The notes: a model not told the origin generated them from the letters alone. A DNA stretch of 31,012 nucleotides from VRUE01 sp036376775 (GCA_036376775.1 DASUZP010000012.1:1-31012), one strand, 5' to 3'. Shown: positions 14,525-23,080, counted from the first letter of the stretch. Made by a program: numbers and translations.

Positions 14525-16089
14525 GCAACGACCGTTCGCAGGCGATGGAACATGTCGTCCTTGCGATATTCGAGAACCGCTCGTTCGACAACCTCCTGGG
14601 CCACCTGTACGGACCCGACGACGGCAAGACCTTCGAGGGCGTGATCGGCAAGGAGCTGAGCAACCCGATCCCGGAGTGGGCCGAGCACGGCGCTGAGCGC
14701 AAGACGGTCCCCTACACGGTCGGAACGGACATGGACGCCCCGAACCCCGACTCGGGCGAGGAGTACTTCCACACCAACGTCCAGCTCTTCAACGTCCTCG
14801 AAGAGCAAAACAGGTTCAAGACTGGCGAGGAGGTCAGCGCGCCCTGGAACGCGCCCGAGCCCGGCGCGGTGCCGACGATGGACGGCTTCGTCACCGACTA
14901 CATCAGCACCTTCGCCGCGGAGATGGGCCGCCAGCCCATCTATGAGGAGTACGCGCAGATCATGACCGGCTACACGCCGGAGCAGGTGCCGGTGCTGAAC
15001 GGCATCGCCAGGGGCTTCGGCGTCTTCGACCACTGGTTCTGCGAGGTGCCCTCGCAGACGTTCATGAATCGGTCGTTCTGGACCGCCGCAAGCTCCTCGG
15101 GCTTCGTGGTCAATAGCCCGGTGTCGAACTTCACCCAGCACAACACCGCCGAAACGCTGTTCGAGCGGCTCGAGGCGCACGGGCGCACCTGGAAGGTCTA
15201 CGTGCAGGAGCCGATGGCGCTCTCCTTCACCGGCATGATCCACATGTCGCGCCTGAAAGACCGGCTCGCCACGAACTTCGTGCCCTACTCGGAGTTCGAG
15301 CAAGACGCGGCCAACGGCACCCTGCCCGACTTCAGCCTGATCGAGCCGAACCTGACGGCGGGGCACAGCGACTACCACCCGGCCTGCGCCCGGGCGCTGC
15401 TCGCCGGAGGCGTGGAGGTCCCGGTCGATCCCCCGTCCTCGATTCGGGGCGGCGAGGCGTTCCTGGGCCGCATCTACGACGCGATCAGGTCGGCCGCTTC
15501 CCCAGGGGGCTCAAATGCCTACAACACGCTGCTCTTCATCGGCTGGGATGAGCCCGGCGGCACCTACGACCACGTCCCCCCGGGTCCCGTGCCGCCGCCG
15601 GAGCCCAGCGGCCCAACTGGGCAGATGGGCTTCAAGTTCGACCGCTCCGGCTACCGGGTGCCGGCCATCATCGTCTCTCCGTGGGTGGATGAGGGCATCG
15701 TCATCAACGAGGAGCACCGGCACACGTCGATGATCGCCACGCTGCGCAAGGCGTGGGGCCTTGGCGACGCCTTCACCGAGCGCGACGCCGCCGCCGCCCC
15801 GTTCGACCACCTGCTTTCCCGCGAGAGCCCGCGCGAGCCCGCGAGCTGGCCGGACGTGAAGGCGCTGCCGGTGCCGGACTTCCACATGGACCTCGTGCAG
15901 ATGGGGAAGGCCCTCAGCACCCTCGGCAAGACCGCGGGCGGCGGGATGCTTGAGCACGCGAGGCAATCCGGGGTCGAGATCCCATCCGAGCTGACCGACC
16001 GGAACGTGCATCCGTCAGCGGAACAGCTCCTCGTGTCCCTGCGGAGCGTTGCGGCGCAGTTCTTCCCGCGCCTGGCCTCGATCGCCTAG
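14521..16089 (+). CDS. Phosphoesterase-family (phospholipase C/acid phosphatase-like) enzyme
   Basis: The product is 522 residues. HVVLAIFENRSFDNLLGH near the N terminus is the metal and nucleophile signature of the phosphoesterase (PF04185) family of phospholipase C and AcpA-type phosphatases. IGWDEPGGTYDHVPPG and HRHTSMIATLRKAWGL supply the later conserved acid and histidine positions. Family members usually carry a Tat signal; here the N terminus (MSNDRSQAMEH) enters the domain directly, so a cytoplasmic enzyme is implied unless the start is misplaced. GGGGAG lies 5 bases before the ATG. It overlaps the aquaporin gene by four bases. The likely substrate is a phosphate monoester or diester such as phosphocholine lipids or glycerophosphates; this is inferred. 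Confidence 0.88.
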   Translation: MSNDRSQAMEHVVLAIFENRSFDNLLGHLYGPDDGKTFEGVIGKELSNPIPEWAEHGAERKTVPYTVGTDMDAPNPDSGEEYFHTNVQLFNVLEEQNRFKTGEEVSAPWNAPEPGAVPTMDGFVTDYISTFAAEMGRQPIYEEYAQIMTGYTPEQVPVLNGIARGFGVFDHWFCEVPSQTFMNRSFWTAASSSGFVVNSPVSNFTQHNTAETLFERLEAHGRTWKVYVQEPMALSFTGMIHMSRLKDRLATNFVPYSEFEQDAANGTLPDFSLIEPNLTAGHSDYHPACARALLAGGVEVPVDPPSSIRGGEAFLGRIYDAIRSAASPGGSNAYNTLLFIGWDEPGGTYDHVPPGPVPPPEPSGPTGQMGFKFDRSGYRVPAIIVSPWVDEGIVINEEHRHTSMIATLRKAWGLGDAFTERDAAAAPFDHLLSRESPREPASWPDVKALPVPDFHMDLVQMGKALSTLGKTAGGGMLEHARQSGVEIPSELTDRNVHPSAEQLLVSLRSVAAQFFPRLASIA

Positions 16090-16116
16090 AAAGCTCGTAT
16101 TTGGGCTCGGTGGTTG

Positions 16117-16165
16117 GGATCAAACCGCCATCTCGGATTTCGGGCACTCGTGCGCGCGACGTCGA
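16117..16165. repeat. Family-B repeat, copy 4 (left half only)
   Basis: ATCAAACCGCCATCTCGGAT followed by TTCGGGCACTCGTG matches the leader and left arm of family B. The right arm is missing; the sequence changes to unrelated GCGCGACGTCGACG. It begins about 28 bases after the phosphoesterase stop, keeping the family's habit of following gene ends. Confidence 0.6.
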
Positions 16166-16219
16166 CGCCTGCTTCCAGGAAACCCGTCGGTGCATTCTCA
16201 CCAGCGCTGGGGTGTGGTC

Positions 16220-16240
16220 GCCGAGCGAACCTCGCTCGGC
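16220..16240. terminator. Hairpin, first of a tandem pair
   Basis: GCCGAGCGA (16220-16228) and TCGCTCGGC (16232-16240) form a perfect 9-base-pair stem with an ACC loop. It lies between the convergent phosphoesterase operon and the small reverse-strand gene. Confidence 0.55.
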
Positions 16241-16250
16241 CCTGCGTCCT

Positions 16251-16283
16251 GGGAGTCGCCGGCGGGTCTCGCCGGCGACTCCC
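16251..16283. terminator. Strong bidirectional hairpin terminator
   Basis: GGGAGTCGCCGGCG (16251-16264) pairs perfectly with CGCCGGCGACTCCC (16270-16283) around GGTCT. On the forward strand TTCGTTATT follows. It lies 8 bases after the stop of the small reverse-strand gene and about 160 bases after the forward phosphoesterase gene, so it can serve both. Confidence 0.75.
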
Positions 16284-16290
16284 TTCGTTA

Positions 16291-16479
16291 TTAACGGGGT
16301 TGGCTCGTTTCCTCGGCGCGGCGTCGGATCTCCGCGTCGATCTCAGATTGCCGGCGAGCCCTTTCCTGCTCGATCTGAATTTGCTGGGCGCGCTGCGCCT
16401 GTTTGATCTGCTCCTGCGTAGCCTGCTCGTGGATTCCGGGTGGCGGTTGGTTGCTGTGCGGGGGGAGGGGGAACGCCAT
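16291..16479 (-). CDS. Small coiled-coil protein, function unknown
   Basis: The product is 62 residues. After a proline-rich start (FPLPPHSNQPPPG) the chain is one long Gln/Glu/Arg-rich helix (QEQIKQAQRAQQIQIEQERA and on) with coiled-coil spacing. A strong Shine-Dalgarno site AAGGAGG lies 5 bases before the ATG, and a perfect terminator hairpin follows the stop, which together support a real gene despite low complexity. No family is recognised. It stands alone between convergent and divergent neighbours. Confidence 0.65.
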   Translation of the reverse strand: MAFPLPPHSNQPPPGIHEQATQEQIKQAQRAQQIQIEQERARRQSEIDAEIRRRAEETSQPR

Positions 16480-16643
16480 CTGCGCCTCCTTGTAGTGACC
16501 CGAGGGCCGATCGATTAGAAGCTAAAGCCTCTTAGGTGATCCACCGGCCGACAAGTACCCACGTTATGTCTCTGCGCCTCCCGAGTAGGCAGGGCATTCC
16601 GTTTGAGTGACATGAACAGCGCACAGAGGCAAGATCCGTGCGC

Positions 16644-16649
16644 TAGGTT
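16644..16649 (+). promoter_or_regulatory. Candidate -10 (TAGGTT) of the ROK gene
   Basis: TAGGTT lies 8 bases before ATG 16658. No Shine-Dalgarno site is present, so a leaderless transcript is likely. Confidence 0.4.
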
Positions 16650-16657
16650 GGCGCACG

Positions 16658-18085
16658 ATGGAGAGGCCGGGGCCACTACAGCGGGCGGTGATGCATGCGA
16701 TTTTGGCTCAAGCCGAGAGCCGGCCCTCTCACCAGCAGATTGCTGACGCCGCGGGCGTAAGCAAACGCTTCGTTACGAAAACCATCAGTGCACTCCGCTC
16801 GAGCGGCATTCTGGTTGGTGGCCATCCTGCGCGCCTGGGCACTGGGCTTGGGCTGGTGCTGGGGATATCAATCGGCTCGGAAACGCTTAGAGCGGCTTTG
16901 GTCGACGCCAATGGTGCAATGTCGCATCAACTTGAAGATCCTGCCCGTCCCGATCAACTGCATCTCTCGCCTGAAGAGCTGCTCAGTCACGCTCGTGGAC
17001 TCGGCGCCCGCGTGCTTTCAGAGGCGATGGATAACGACATGCTCCGCGGAGACGATGGTGATCTCAGGTTGTTAGGCGCTGCTATTGCCTGGCCCTCTCC
17101 CGTCGACCGAGAGGGACGCCCAGGCGGCACGATCCTTCGTGACATGCGCTGGCGCCGTTCACCCCGCTCACGCCGGCCACCGACGTTACCTGAGCTAACC
17201 GCCAAGGAGTTTGGGCCTCCTTTTGCCGTCGATCGCTGTCACGCTCTAAATGATGCAAACGCCCACGCTATAGCCATCGCCTTTGACAAGTCCCAGGCTC
17301 GCTTTGCAGAGGAAAACGATGAGCTCTGGAGCGTGGCCCTCGTCATCTTGATAGGCGGGGGCCTCGGGGCCGCGACGATGATGCTGGCCCCCCATTCTCG
17401 CAGCAGACTCTCCTTTATCGATTCGCGTCTAGTCGCCGGCGCCAACGGTTTTGCTGGCGAGCTCGGTCATTCGCCGTTGCCTCGGGAGGTCATTAGCGCT
17501 CGCAACAGAGCCAACACCTTCGATGAAGAAGAACTGCCACAGCTCGACTATGAGAAGGCAGAGTGTTCTTGCGGGGCAAAGCACCACCTCGAGGCATTCG
17601 CCAGCGGCCGAGCCCTCATACGACGCCTCCGTACAGGCGGCTATGAAGAAGCCGGCTACGAAGGAGATGGGGTGGGTGGCTCGCTTTACGCTGAGCTTCA
17701 AACGGCGCCCGACGCAGCTCAGGCTCACGCCCTTTTTGATGTCGGCAGCATTCTTGGAGGAGCTCTGGCGAACCCGATTTTGATGCTCAACCCGCAAAGC
17801 ATCACTTTGACTGGGGCCCTGGCTACCAAAAAGGTCTGTGATGGGGTCCTCTCTCAACGCGAAGCCTGGAAAAACGCTTTCGATGACGAGGTTGACGTCG
17901 CCCCGGTCGACGCCGATAAGAGGGACTACATGGGCGTACAGGGCGCAGCGCTAGCTGTAATTCGTCGCTGTATCTATCGCTCATACCTGAGGGACGGAGT
18001 AATGGCAGACGAGCCATTTGCTTTTGGCCCAAAGCAACTCGAGGCCTTGGGCGCAGCGGCTAGTGCTGTCGCGGCGACGAACTGA
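16658..18085 (+). CDS. ROK-family transcriptional regulator or sugar kinase with N-terminal helix-turn-helix
   Basis: The product is 475 residues. Residues 8-55 are a winged helix-turn-helix (SHQQIADAAGVSKRFVTKTI). From about 68 an actin-like kinase fold starts (LVLGISIGSETLRAALVDAN, a degenerate phosphate-1 loop). ANGFAGELGHSPL and ECSCGAKHHLEAFASGRAL are the ROK substrate and zinc-binding motifs; the cysteines are spaced more tightly than the usual CxCGxxGC. ROK regulators repress sugar genes until bound by a sugar ligand. Base composition is less GC-rich than neighbours with more T-ending codons, suggesting acquisition. No sugar transport genes adjoin it, so its target is unknown. Confidence 0.8.
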   Translation: MERPGPLQRAVMHAILAQAESRPSHQQIADAAGVSKRFVTKTISALRSSGILVGGHPARLGTGLGLVLGISIGSETLRAALVDANGAMSHQLEDPARPDQLHLSPEELLSHARGLGARVLSEAMDNDMLRGDDGDLRLLGAAIAWPSPVDREGRPGGTILRDMRWRRSPRSRRPPTLPELTAKEFGPPFAVDRCHALNDANAHAIAIAFDKSQARFAEENDELWSVALVILIGGGLGAATMMLAPHSRSRLSFIDSRLVAGANGFAGELGHSPLPREVISARNRANTFDEEELPQLDYEKAECSCGAKHHLEAFASGRALIRRLRTGGYEEAGYEGDGVGGSLYAELQTAPDAAQAHALFDVGSILGGALANPILMLNPQSITLTGALATKKVCDGVLSQREAWKNAFDDEVDVAPVDADKRDYMGVQGAALAVIRRCIYRSYLRDGVMADEPFAFGPKQLEALGAAASAVAATN

Positions 18086-18272
18086 TTCGGCTCCTTTGCC
18101 TACTCGGCCGCTTGATCGGGGTGATTGGGAGCAGCGCGAGGTCTACGTACGTAATGATGATCGACGAGCTAGAGGGTGCGACTGCCAAGCTTCAGGATGC
18201 CGAGCTGGGGACTCGACGGCCGGGGGCGGACCGAATATGGTCGGTATCCCACAATTGAGGAGGCTGGTTGTC

Positions 18273-18560
18273 ATGTATGTACGTGCCGTCAGGTTCACCG
18301 ACGTATCCGCCGAGCGGATGCAGGGGCTTCTTGCTCGCATCGAGGAGTCCGATGGGCCACCACCCGGCGTGCCCGCCACGGGTCTCAAGATCTTGTTCGA
18401 TGAGGCACAGGGAACGGCGGTGGTCCTTCAGCACTTCGAGAGCGCGGAGGACATGGAGGCCGGAAGCAAAGTGTTCAGCGCGATGGATTCGTCGGAGACG
18501 CCCGGCACTCGTGCATCGGTGGACATGTGCGAGGTGAAGCTCAAGCGGACGCTCACCTGA
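18273..18560 (+). CDS. Small protein, probable dimeric alpha/beta-barrel fold
   Basis: The product is 95 residues from ATG 18273. The sequence alternates strand and helix: MYVRAVRFTDVSAERMQGLL, then TGLKILFDEAQGTAVVLQHF and a third helix and final strand (VDMCEVKLKRT). This ferredoxin-like order with an opening V-R-x-V-R-F strand resembles the dimeric alpha/beta-barrel (ABM-like) proteins of actinobacteria. No catalytic residues are evident. GAGGAGG lies about 9 bases upstream. Longer readings upstream of this ATG lack coding character. It converges on the cupin gene. Confidence 0.7.
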   Translation: MYVRAVRFTDVSAERMQGLLARIEESDGPPPGVPATGLKILFDEAQGTAVVLQHFESAEDMEAGSKVFSAMDSSETPGTRASVDMCEVKLKRTLT

Positions 18561-18628
18561 AGCCTTCCCGGTTTCCACCCGCGATCTAAGAAGCTGCCTG
18601 GCATGGAGCGAATGGGCGCCCACGGGCG

Positions 18629-19030
18629 CTAGTCAGCCCACCAGTCGCGCCGGCCATCGACGTCTTCGCGCGGAGCCTCACCGAGATTGGGCGCGCCGAT
18701 GACGAGGATCTCGAGGCCCTCCGGCCCGGCCTCGTAGCCTCGCCACGTACCGGGCGGGACGCGCACCGCGTCCCACTCCTTGAGCTCGACGATCTCGTCG
18801 TCGAGCTTCATCCTCCCGCTCCCGCGCAGGACCACGTACACCTCCTCCTGCTCCTTGTGCGTGTGGCCGTACGGAAAGCGATAGTTGGGCGGGACGCGCT
18901 GGTAGCCCAGGCCGGATTTCTCGAGCTCGAGCGCCCCGGTCGCCAAGCGGAACTCCAGGTCCGGCGCGCCGTCGAAATTGGACCCGACATCCTCCAGGTC
19001 CTCCTTGAGGTTCCTGAGCGTGAACGGCAC
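18629..19030 (-). CDS. Small single-domain cupin
   Basis: The product is 133 residues. YGHTHKEQEEVYVVLRGSG is cupin motif 1, with His/Glu ligands in H-T-H-x(4)-E-(E)-V-Y-V-V-L-x-G; DAVRVPPGTWRGYEAG is motif 2, where the usual metal-ligand His has been replaced (P-P-G-T-W-R). So either a different ligand is used or metal binding is weakened. Small cupins act as isomerases, dioxygenases or ligand-binding proteins, and this one cannot be narrowed further. GTG 19030 is chosen because TAGGAT lies 6 bases upstream with no Shine-Dalgarno site. Confidence 0.85.
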   Translation of the reverse strand: MPFTLRNLKEDLEDVGSNFDGAPDLEFRLATGALELEKSGLGYQRVPPNYRFPYGHTHKEQEEVYVVLRGSGRMKLDDEIVELKEWDAVRVPPGTWRGYEAGPEGLEILVIGAPNLGEAPREDVDGRRDWWAD

Positions 19031-19036
19031 GGCGCA

Positions 19037-19042
19037 ATCCTA
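19037..19042 (-). promoter_or_regulatory. Candidate -10 (TAGGAT) for the cupin
   Basis: On the reverse strand TAGGAT is 6 bases before the GTG at 19030, the commonest spacing seen in the window. The remaining gap to 19316 contains no gene that I can support. Confidence 0.45.
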
Positions 19043-19316
19043 AGGCACCCCTGGCTGGGGTCGCCGATCTGATGCGTCAGCGCCGCAGCTTCGTCAGTCT
19101 ACTTTTGGGGGCTGCGGCTCATCGAAGTGGAGAGCGGCCGCGCGGATGCTTGACACTCGCCAGCCGCAAGGAAAGGATCTCGCGCGTGCTGACGGCAAGA
19201 AAAGGCGTAGCTCAAGCGGCTGGTGCGAGGCCTCTCGGTCGATCAGTCGCAAGCGAGCGGCTTCGGGCGCGCGCCGGCCGGAAGATTCTTCGAATGCCTT
19301 GGGTTAGTTGGTTGTG

Positions 19317-21071
19317 ATGCGTCGGGTTTCGGTCTTAGTCGCCTTTGCGCTTGTGACGTTGATCGTGGGAGCCCCTCCTACGTCGGCTGCCACCTGGGGG
19401 CGGAATGGAGCGATCCGCAAGGGCCCAGGGCGGCATGGCCCCCGTCATGGGCGTTGTCATAGGCGCCACAAGAAATCGGGAAGACATCGAGCGCGGTGTG
19501 CTGACGCGAGGCATCTGGCGCCGCAGCCAACTGTTCCTGGCCCGTCGGCATCGGGGATACCGTTGCAGGGACCCAGCGTGCCCGCAGGGCCCGCTTCGGG
19601 GCTTGATCCTGGAGGGCGGCTCGTCGCCGGACAGGGGCTGGTCTCGGCAAACCGCGACTACCAGTTGATCATGCAGCCGGACGGCAACCTCGTCCTCTAC
19701 CAGAGCGGCAGGGCGTTGTGGTCATCGGAAACGAGTGGCCATCCCGGCGCGTTCGCTGTGATGCAGGAAGACGGGAACCTCGTCGTCTATGACGGCGCAA
19801 CCGCTCTATGGAACTCGGGCACGTGGGGGTTCCCGAAGGCCTCGTTGGTTCTGCAGGACGATTCGAACCTCGTGATCTACCAACAGGGCCATCCGGTGTG
19901 GGACTGGCCGGTCGGATACCTCGGCGACCAGTTGAACCAGTGGAAGCTAGAACCCGGCGCCTACCTTCTTTCGCGCAGACACGAATACAAGCTCGCCATG
20001 CAGCCGGACGGCAACCTCGTTCTCTACCGTGGGGGCAGTGCTCTGTGGGCGTCCGGTACGGCTGGCGACGTCGGTGCCTATGCCGTGATGCAGGGCGACG
20101 GGAACTTCGTGATCTACAAGGAAGGCGTCGCCGAGTGGAATTCGAACACGAACGGGTTCCCGGGTGCCTACCTGCAGCTTCAGGACGATTCGAACGCGGT
20201 CATCTACCAGGCCGGACACCCGGTGTGGGACTGGGGGAGTGGCTACATCGGCAACCAGCTGAACGGATGGCGTCTCGAACCGGGCGCTTACCTCCTCTCT
20301 GCCGATCACACCTACGAGCTCATCATGCAGGGCGACGGCAATCTGGTGCTGTACCACGGCGGCAGCGCCCTCTGGTCGTCGGGGACGAATGGCTCTCCGG
20401 GCGGCGTCGCGGTCATGCAGCCCGACGGTAACTTCGTCGTCTACAGCGGAGGTGTTGCCCGCTGGAACTCGAACACCGCCGGCTATCCGGGCTCCTACTT
20501 GGTGCTCCAAAACGACTCCAACGTCGTGATCTTCCAAGGCGCCACGGCGCTCTGGGACTGGGGGAGCGGCAAGCTTGTGGGCGGAGGGGGCGCGCCCGGT
20601 GTCGGCGAACGCATCCTTGACGAAGCAGCCAAGTGGGGCGGGAGGCCTTACTGCTTTGCGGGCGGAGGTCCTGCCGGGCCAAGCCTGGGAACGACCGATC
20701 CCGAAAACGGCTTGCGCTGCGGCACCCCTGGATACAACCCAGCTGGTGTGGCGGGGTTCGACTGCACCGGGCTAACCCTCTATGCCGTCTACCAAGTGAC
20801 CGGGAAGGTGCTCGCCCACAGCTTCGCCCAGGCGACCAACGCGGTCGCCCAGGGCGGACAGCGCATCTACAACCAGTCGGAACTGCAGCCAGGGGACCTC
20901 GTCTACTTCGGACCCAGCTTCGGCAACATCGTCCACACCGGCGTCTATGCAGGAGGCGTCAATGGAAAGCCCTCCTTTTGGAGCGCTGTGACCGAGGGCA
21001 TCGGTGTGGCGCTGGAGCCGATGGCCTGGGAGACCAGTGCCGAGCCGTTCGTCGGCGGCGTGAGGTTCTGA
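19317..21071 (+). CDS. Secreted triple bulb-lectin protein with C-terminal NlpC/P60 peptidase domain
   Basis: The product is 584 residues. Residues 1-24 are a Sec signal peptide, followed by a basic, His/Arg-rich linker to about 95. Three tandem bulb-type (mannose-binding-like) lectin domains follow, with nine Q-x-D-x-N-x-V-x-Y/F motifs in sets of three (for example QPDGNLVLY, QEDGNLVVY, QDDSNLVIY). Each domain ends in a V/L-W-D-W run. The C-terminal domain has GFDCTGLTLY with Cys483 and the later HTGVYAGG with His540, the catalytic pair of NlpC/P60 cell-wall peptidases. The lectins probably anchor the enzyme on mannose-type wall or extracellular glycans while it cuts peptide cross-links. Wall remodelling or attack on competitors are both possible. 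Confidence 0.9.
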   Translation: MRRVSVLVAFALVTLIVGAPPTSAATWGRNGAIRKGPGRHGPRHGRCHRRHKKSGRHRARCADARHLAPQPTVPGPSASGIPLQGPSVPAGPASGLDPGGRLVAGQGLVSANRDYQLIMQPDGNLVLYQSGRALWSSETSGHPGAFAVMQEDGNLVVYDGATALWNSGTWGFPKASLVLQDDSNLVIYQQGHPVWDWPVGYLGDQLNQWKLEPGAYLLSRRHEYKLAMQPDGNLVLYRGGSALWASGTAGDVGAYAVMQGDGNFVIYKEGVAEWNSNTNGFPGAYLQLQDDSNAVIYQAGHPVWDWGSGYIGNQLNGWRLEPGAYLLSADHTYELIMQGDGNLVLYHGGSALWSSGTNGSPGGVAVMQPDGNFVVYSGGVARWNSNTAGYPGSYLVLQNDSNVVIFQGATALWDWGSGKLVGGGGAPGVGERILDEAAKWGGRPYCFAGGGPAGPSLGTTDPENGLRCGTPGYNPAGVAGFDCTGLTLYAVYQVTGKVLAHSFAQATNAVAQGGQRIYNQSELQPGDLVYFGPSFGNIVHTGVYAGGVNGKPSFWSAVTEGIGVALEPMAWETSAEPFVGGVRF

Positions 21072-21154
21072 TGGCGTCGGAGCGTGCCCGTTGTTGCTGC
21101 TCATTGCGTGAGCCGTAGACCCCCGACTCCTAGAACTGGCCATCCAGCCAGTAT

Positions 21155-21160
21155 TATCGT
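21155..21160 (+). promoter_or_regulatory. Candidate -10 (TATCGT) for the P450 gene
   Basis: TATCGT lies 6 bases before GTG 21167 and supports a leaderless start there. Confidence 0.45.
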
Positions 21161-21166
21161 GGGTGC

Positions 21167-22423
21167 GTGTCAGACCAGACCGAGATCGCGGCCGGAAGAC
21201 GAGATGTCGCGGACGCCCTGGTGCTCGAGCGCGAGCACTGGGAGACTGGGCCGCCGCTGGAGCTGTTCAAGCGGATGCGTAGCCAGTGCCCCGTCCACTG
21301 GACCTCTGAAGTGACTGAGCTGCCGCAGGCGAAGGGCTTCTGGTCGGTGACCCGCGCCGACGACGTCCACAAGGTCAGTCGCGATTGGGAGACCTACTCC
21401 TCCGAACTCGGCGGCGTGGTCGTGATCGACGAGGTCTTTCCGATCGAGTTGGCGCGGGCGATGTTCATCGGCATGGACCCGCCTAAGCACGACCGGCTGA
21501 AGGCGCTTTTCCAGGCGGGCTTTACGCCGAAGCGGATCGCCGCCCACGAGGAGGCGATCCGCGAGATCGTCGTCGGAGTGCTCGACCGCTTGGACGGCCG
21601 CGAGACCTGTGACCTCGTCACCGAGGTCGCCCAGCCCGCCGTTTCGCGCGTGATCGGCAGCTTCATGGGCATCCCTGAGGAAGACGACGCGGCCTGGGCC
21701 GACCTGATGAACATGGCGCTGGCGGCCAGCGATCCCGATTACAGCCCCTCGGTCGACAATGTCGAAGAGACGATCCAAGAAGCGATCCAGCAGGTCTTCT
21801 CCCGCTGCAGCACGATGATCGCGGAGCGCCGCGAGAACCCAACCGACGATCTCACCAGCGTCCTCGTACACGCCGAGGTCGAGGGCGAGCGGCTGGAGGA
21901 GCACGAGATCGTGATGGGCTTCTTCCTCCTCGTCGCCGCCGGTAACGACAGCACCAAGGCGACCTACTGCTCCAGCATGCGGGCGCTGATGGAGCACCCC
22001 GACCAGCGCCGGCTCCTGGTCCAGGATCCGTCGTTGATCCCCGGCGCGGTCGAGGAGTCGCTGCGCATGTTCCCCGCCTTCGCCCACTTTCGTCGTACCG
22101 CCACCAAGGACACCGAGCTCGGCGGTCAGCAGATCAAAGAGGGCGACAAGGTGGTCATGTGGTACGCCTCCTCCAACCGCGACGAGACCCGCTACGAGGA
22201 TCCCGACCGCTTCGATGTCCTCCGCAATCCGGACCACCAGGCCTTCGGCGCCGGCGGCCGACACTTCTGCCTCGGCACCGCCCTCGCCCGCCTCGAGTTG
22301 AAGATTCTCCTCGAGGAGACCCTCGCTCGCTACCCCGCCATGGAGCTGGCCGGCGACCCCGTCTTCATCGAGTCGGCTTTCCTCAACCAGCTGAAATCCC
22401 TGCCGGTGCGGCTGGGTCGCTAG
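21167..22423 (+). CDS. Cytochrome P450
   Basis: The product is 418 residues, normal for a soluble bacterial P450. The oxygen-binding I-helix reads VAAGNDSTK, in which the usual G-x-D/E-T-T is G-N-D-S-T. EESLR is the ExxR motif, and FGAGGRHFCLGTALARLE is the heme-binding loop with Cys368 as the proximal ligand. It needs separate ferredoxin and reductase partners, none of which is in the window. Substrates of related actinobacterial enzymes include fatty acids, sterols and terpenoids; nothing here narrows this. A broken TetR regulator converges on it, and the two readings overlap by about 40 bases if the regulator is followed to its corrected end. Confidence 0.95.
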   Translation: MSDQTEIAAGRRDVADALVLEREHWETGPPLELFKRMRSQCPVHWTSEVTELPQAKGFWSVTRADDVHKVSRDWETYSSELGGVVVIDEVFPIELARAMFIGMDPPKHDRLKALFQAGFTPKRIAAHEEAIREIVVGVLDRLDGRETCDLVTEVAQPAVSRVIGSFMGIPEEDDAAWADLMNMALAASDPDYSPSVDNVEETIQEAIQQVFSRCSTMIAERRENPTDDLTSVLVHAEVEGERLEEHEIVMGFFLLVAAGNDSTKATYCSSMRALMEHPDQRRLLVQDPSLIPGAVEESLRMFPAFAHFRRTATKDTELGGQQIKEGDKVVMWYASSNRDETRYEDPDRFDVLRNPDHQAFGAGGRHFCLGTALARLELKILLEETLARYPAMELAGDPVFIESAFLNQLKSLPVRLGR

Positions 22424-23077
22424 CGCGCTGTGTCGCTGTGGCCCGCCACTCGGCCGTCTCCACCTGAGCGGCTGACGCGTACGGGTGTGATCCGCGGCCT
22501 ACTGTCAACGACTCGCGAGCCTGGTTGAGCATCCGCTCGAACTCGGCGTCGGAGATGTCCATGTTGGCCGGCCCGAGGTGCGCGGCGATGACCCGTCCCA
22601 GGCCGCCCACATGAACCGCGCCATCGACTCGGGGTCGAGCGGCCGGATGACCCCTTCCTCGGCTGCCTCACGCAGAAGTCCGGCCATGAGGGCGACTTCG
22701 GCGCTGGTCCGCTCGGCGATCCGGGCGGCCGGGCCGGGAGCCTCCTGGGCTGGCGCGATTGGGCGGGGGGAAGCGGAAAAGGCGAAGTAGGCGGGGTGCT
22801 CGCGGGCGAGGCGCAGGTAGCCCTCGGCCATTCCCACCAGCTGTTCCAACGGGCTGGTGCCGACGGTGGCCAAACCCTCCTCGCCATAGCGCTGGTCCAG
22901 CGCCAAGGCTCGATCGACCAACGCCGAGTGGACGCCCTCCTCGCCGCCGAAATGGGCATATATCGAGCCAACCGCGACGTCGGCCGCCTCGGAGAGGTCC
23001 TCCATCGTGGTGGCGGTGTAGCCGCGACCGAGGAAAAGGCGCTCGACGGCGTCGAGGATCGCGCCGGCAGGAGCAGA
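22383..23077 (-). pseudogene. TetR-family regulator, 5'-truncated and frameshifted
   Basis: The reverse strand encodes AILDAVERLFLGRGYTATTM followed by EDLSEAADVAVGSIYAHFGG, an unmistakable TetR helix-turn-helix. No ATG, GTG or TTG precedes the first helix; an in-frame TGA sits at 23078-23080, so the usual N-terminal dozen residues and the start are gone. ATG 23005 lies inside the DNA-binding domain. Near 22591-22595 the frame breaks: WAAWDG is followed by an Arg/Ser/Pro-rich tail, but with one more G it continues as VIAAHLGPANMDISDAEFERM. Two lesions indicate a decayed gene, though the G-run lesion could be a sequencing error. It may once have controlled the adjacent P450. Confidence 0.7.
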
Positions 23078-23080
23078 TCA

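Noticed and set aside
21170..22264. A 364-codon reverse frame opposite the P450 gene
   Set aside because: The forward frame has all P450 motifs in order, so the reverse frame is antisense noise.
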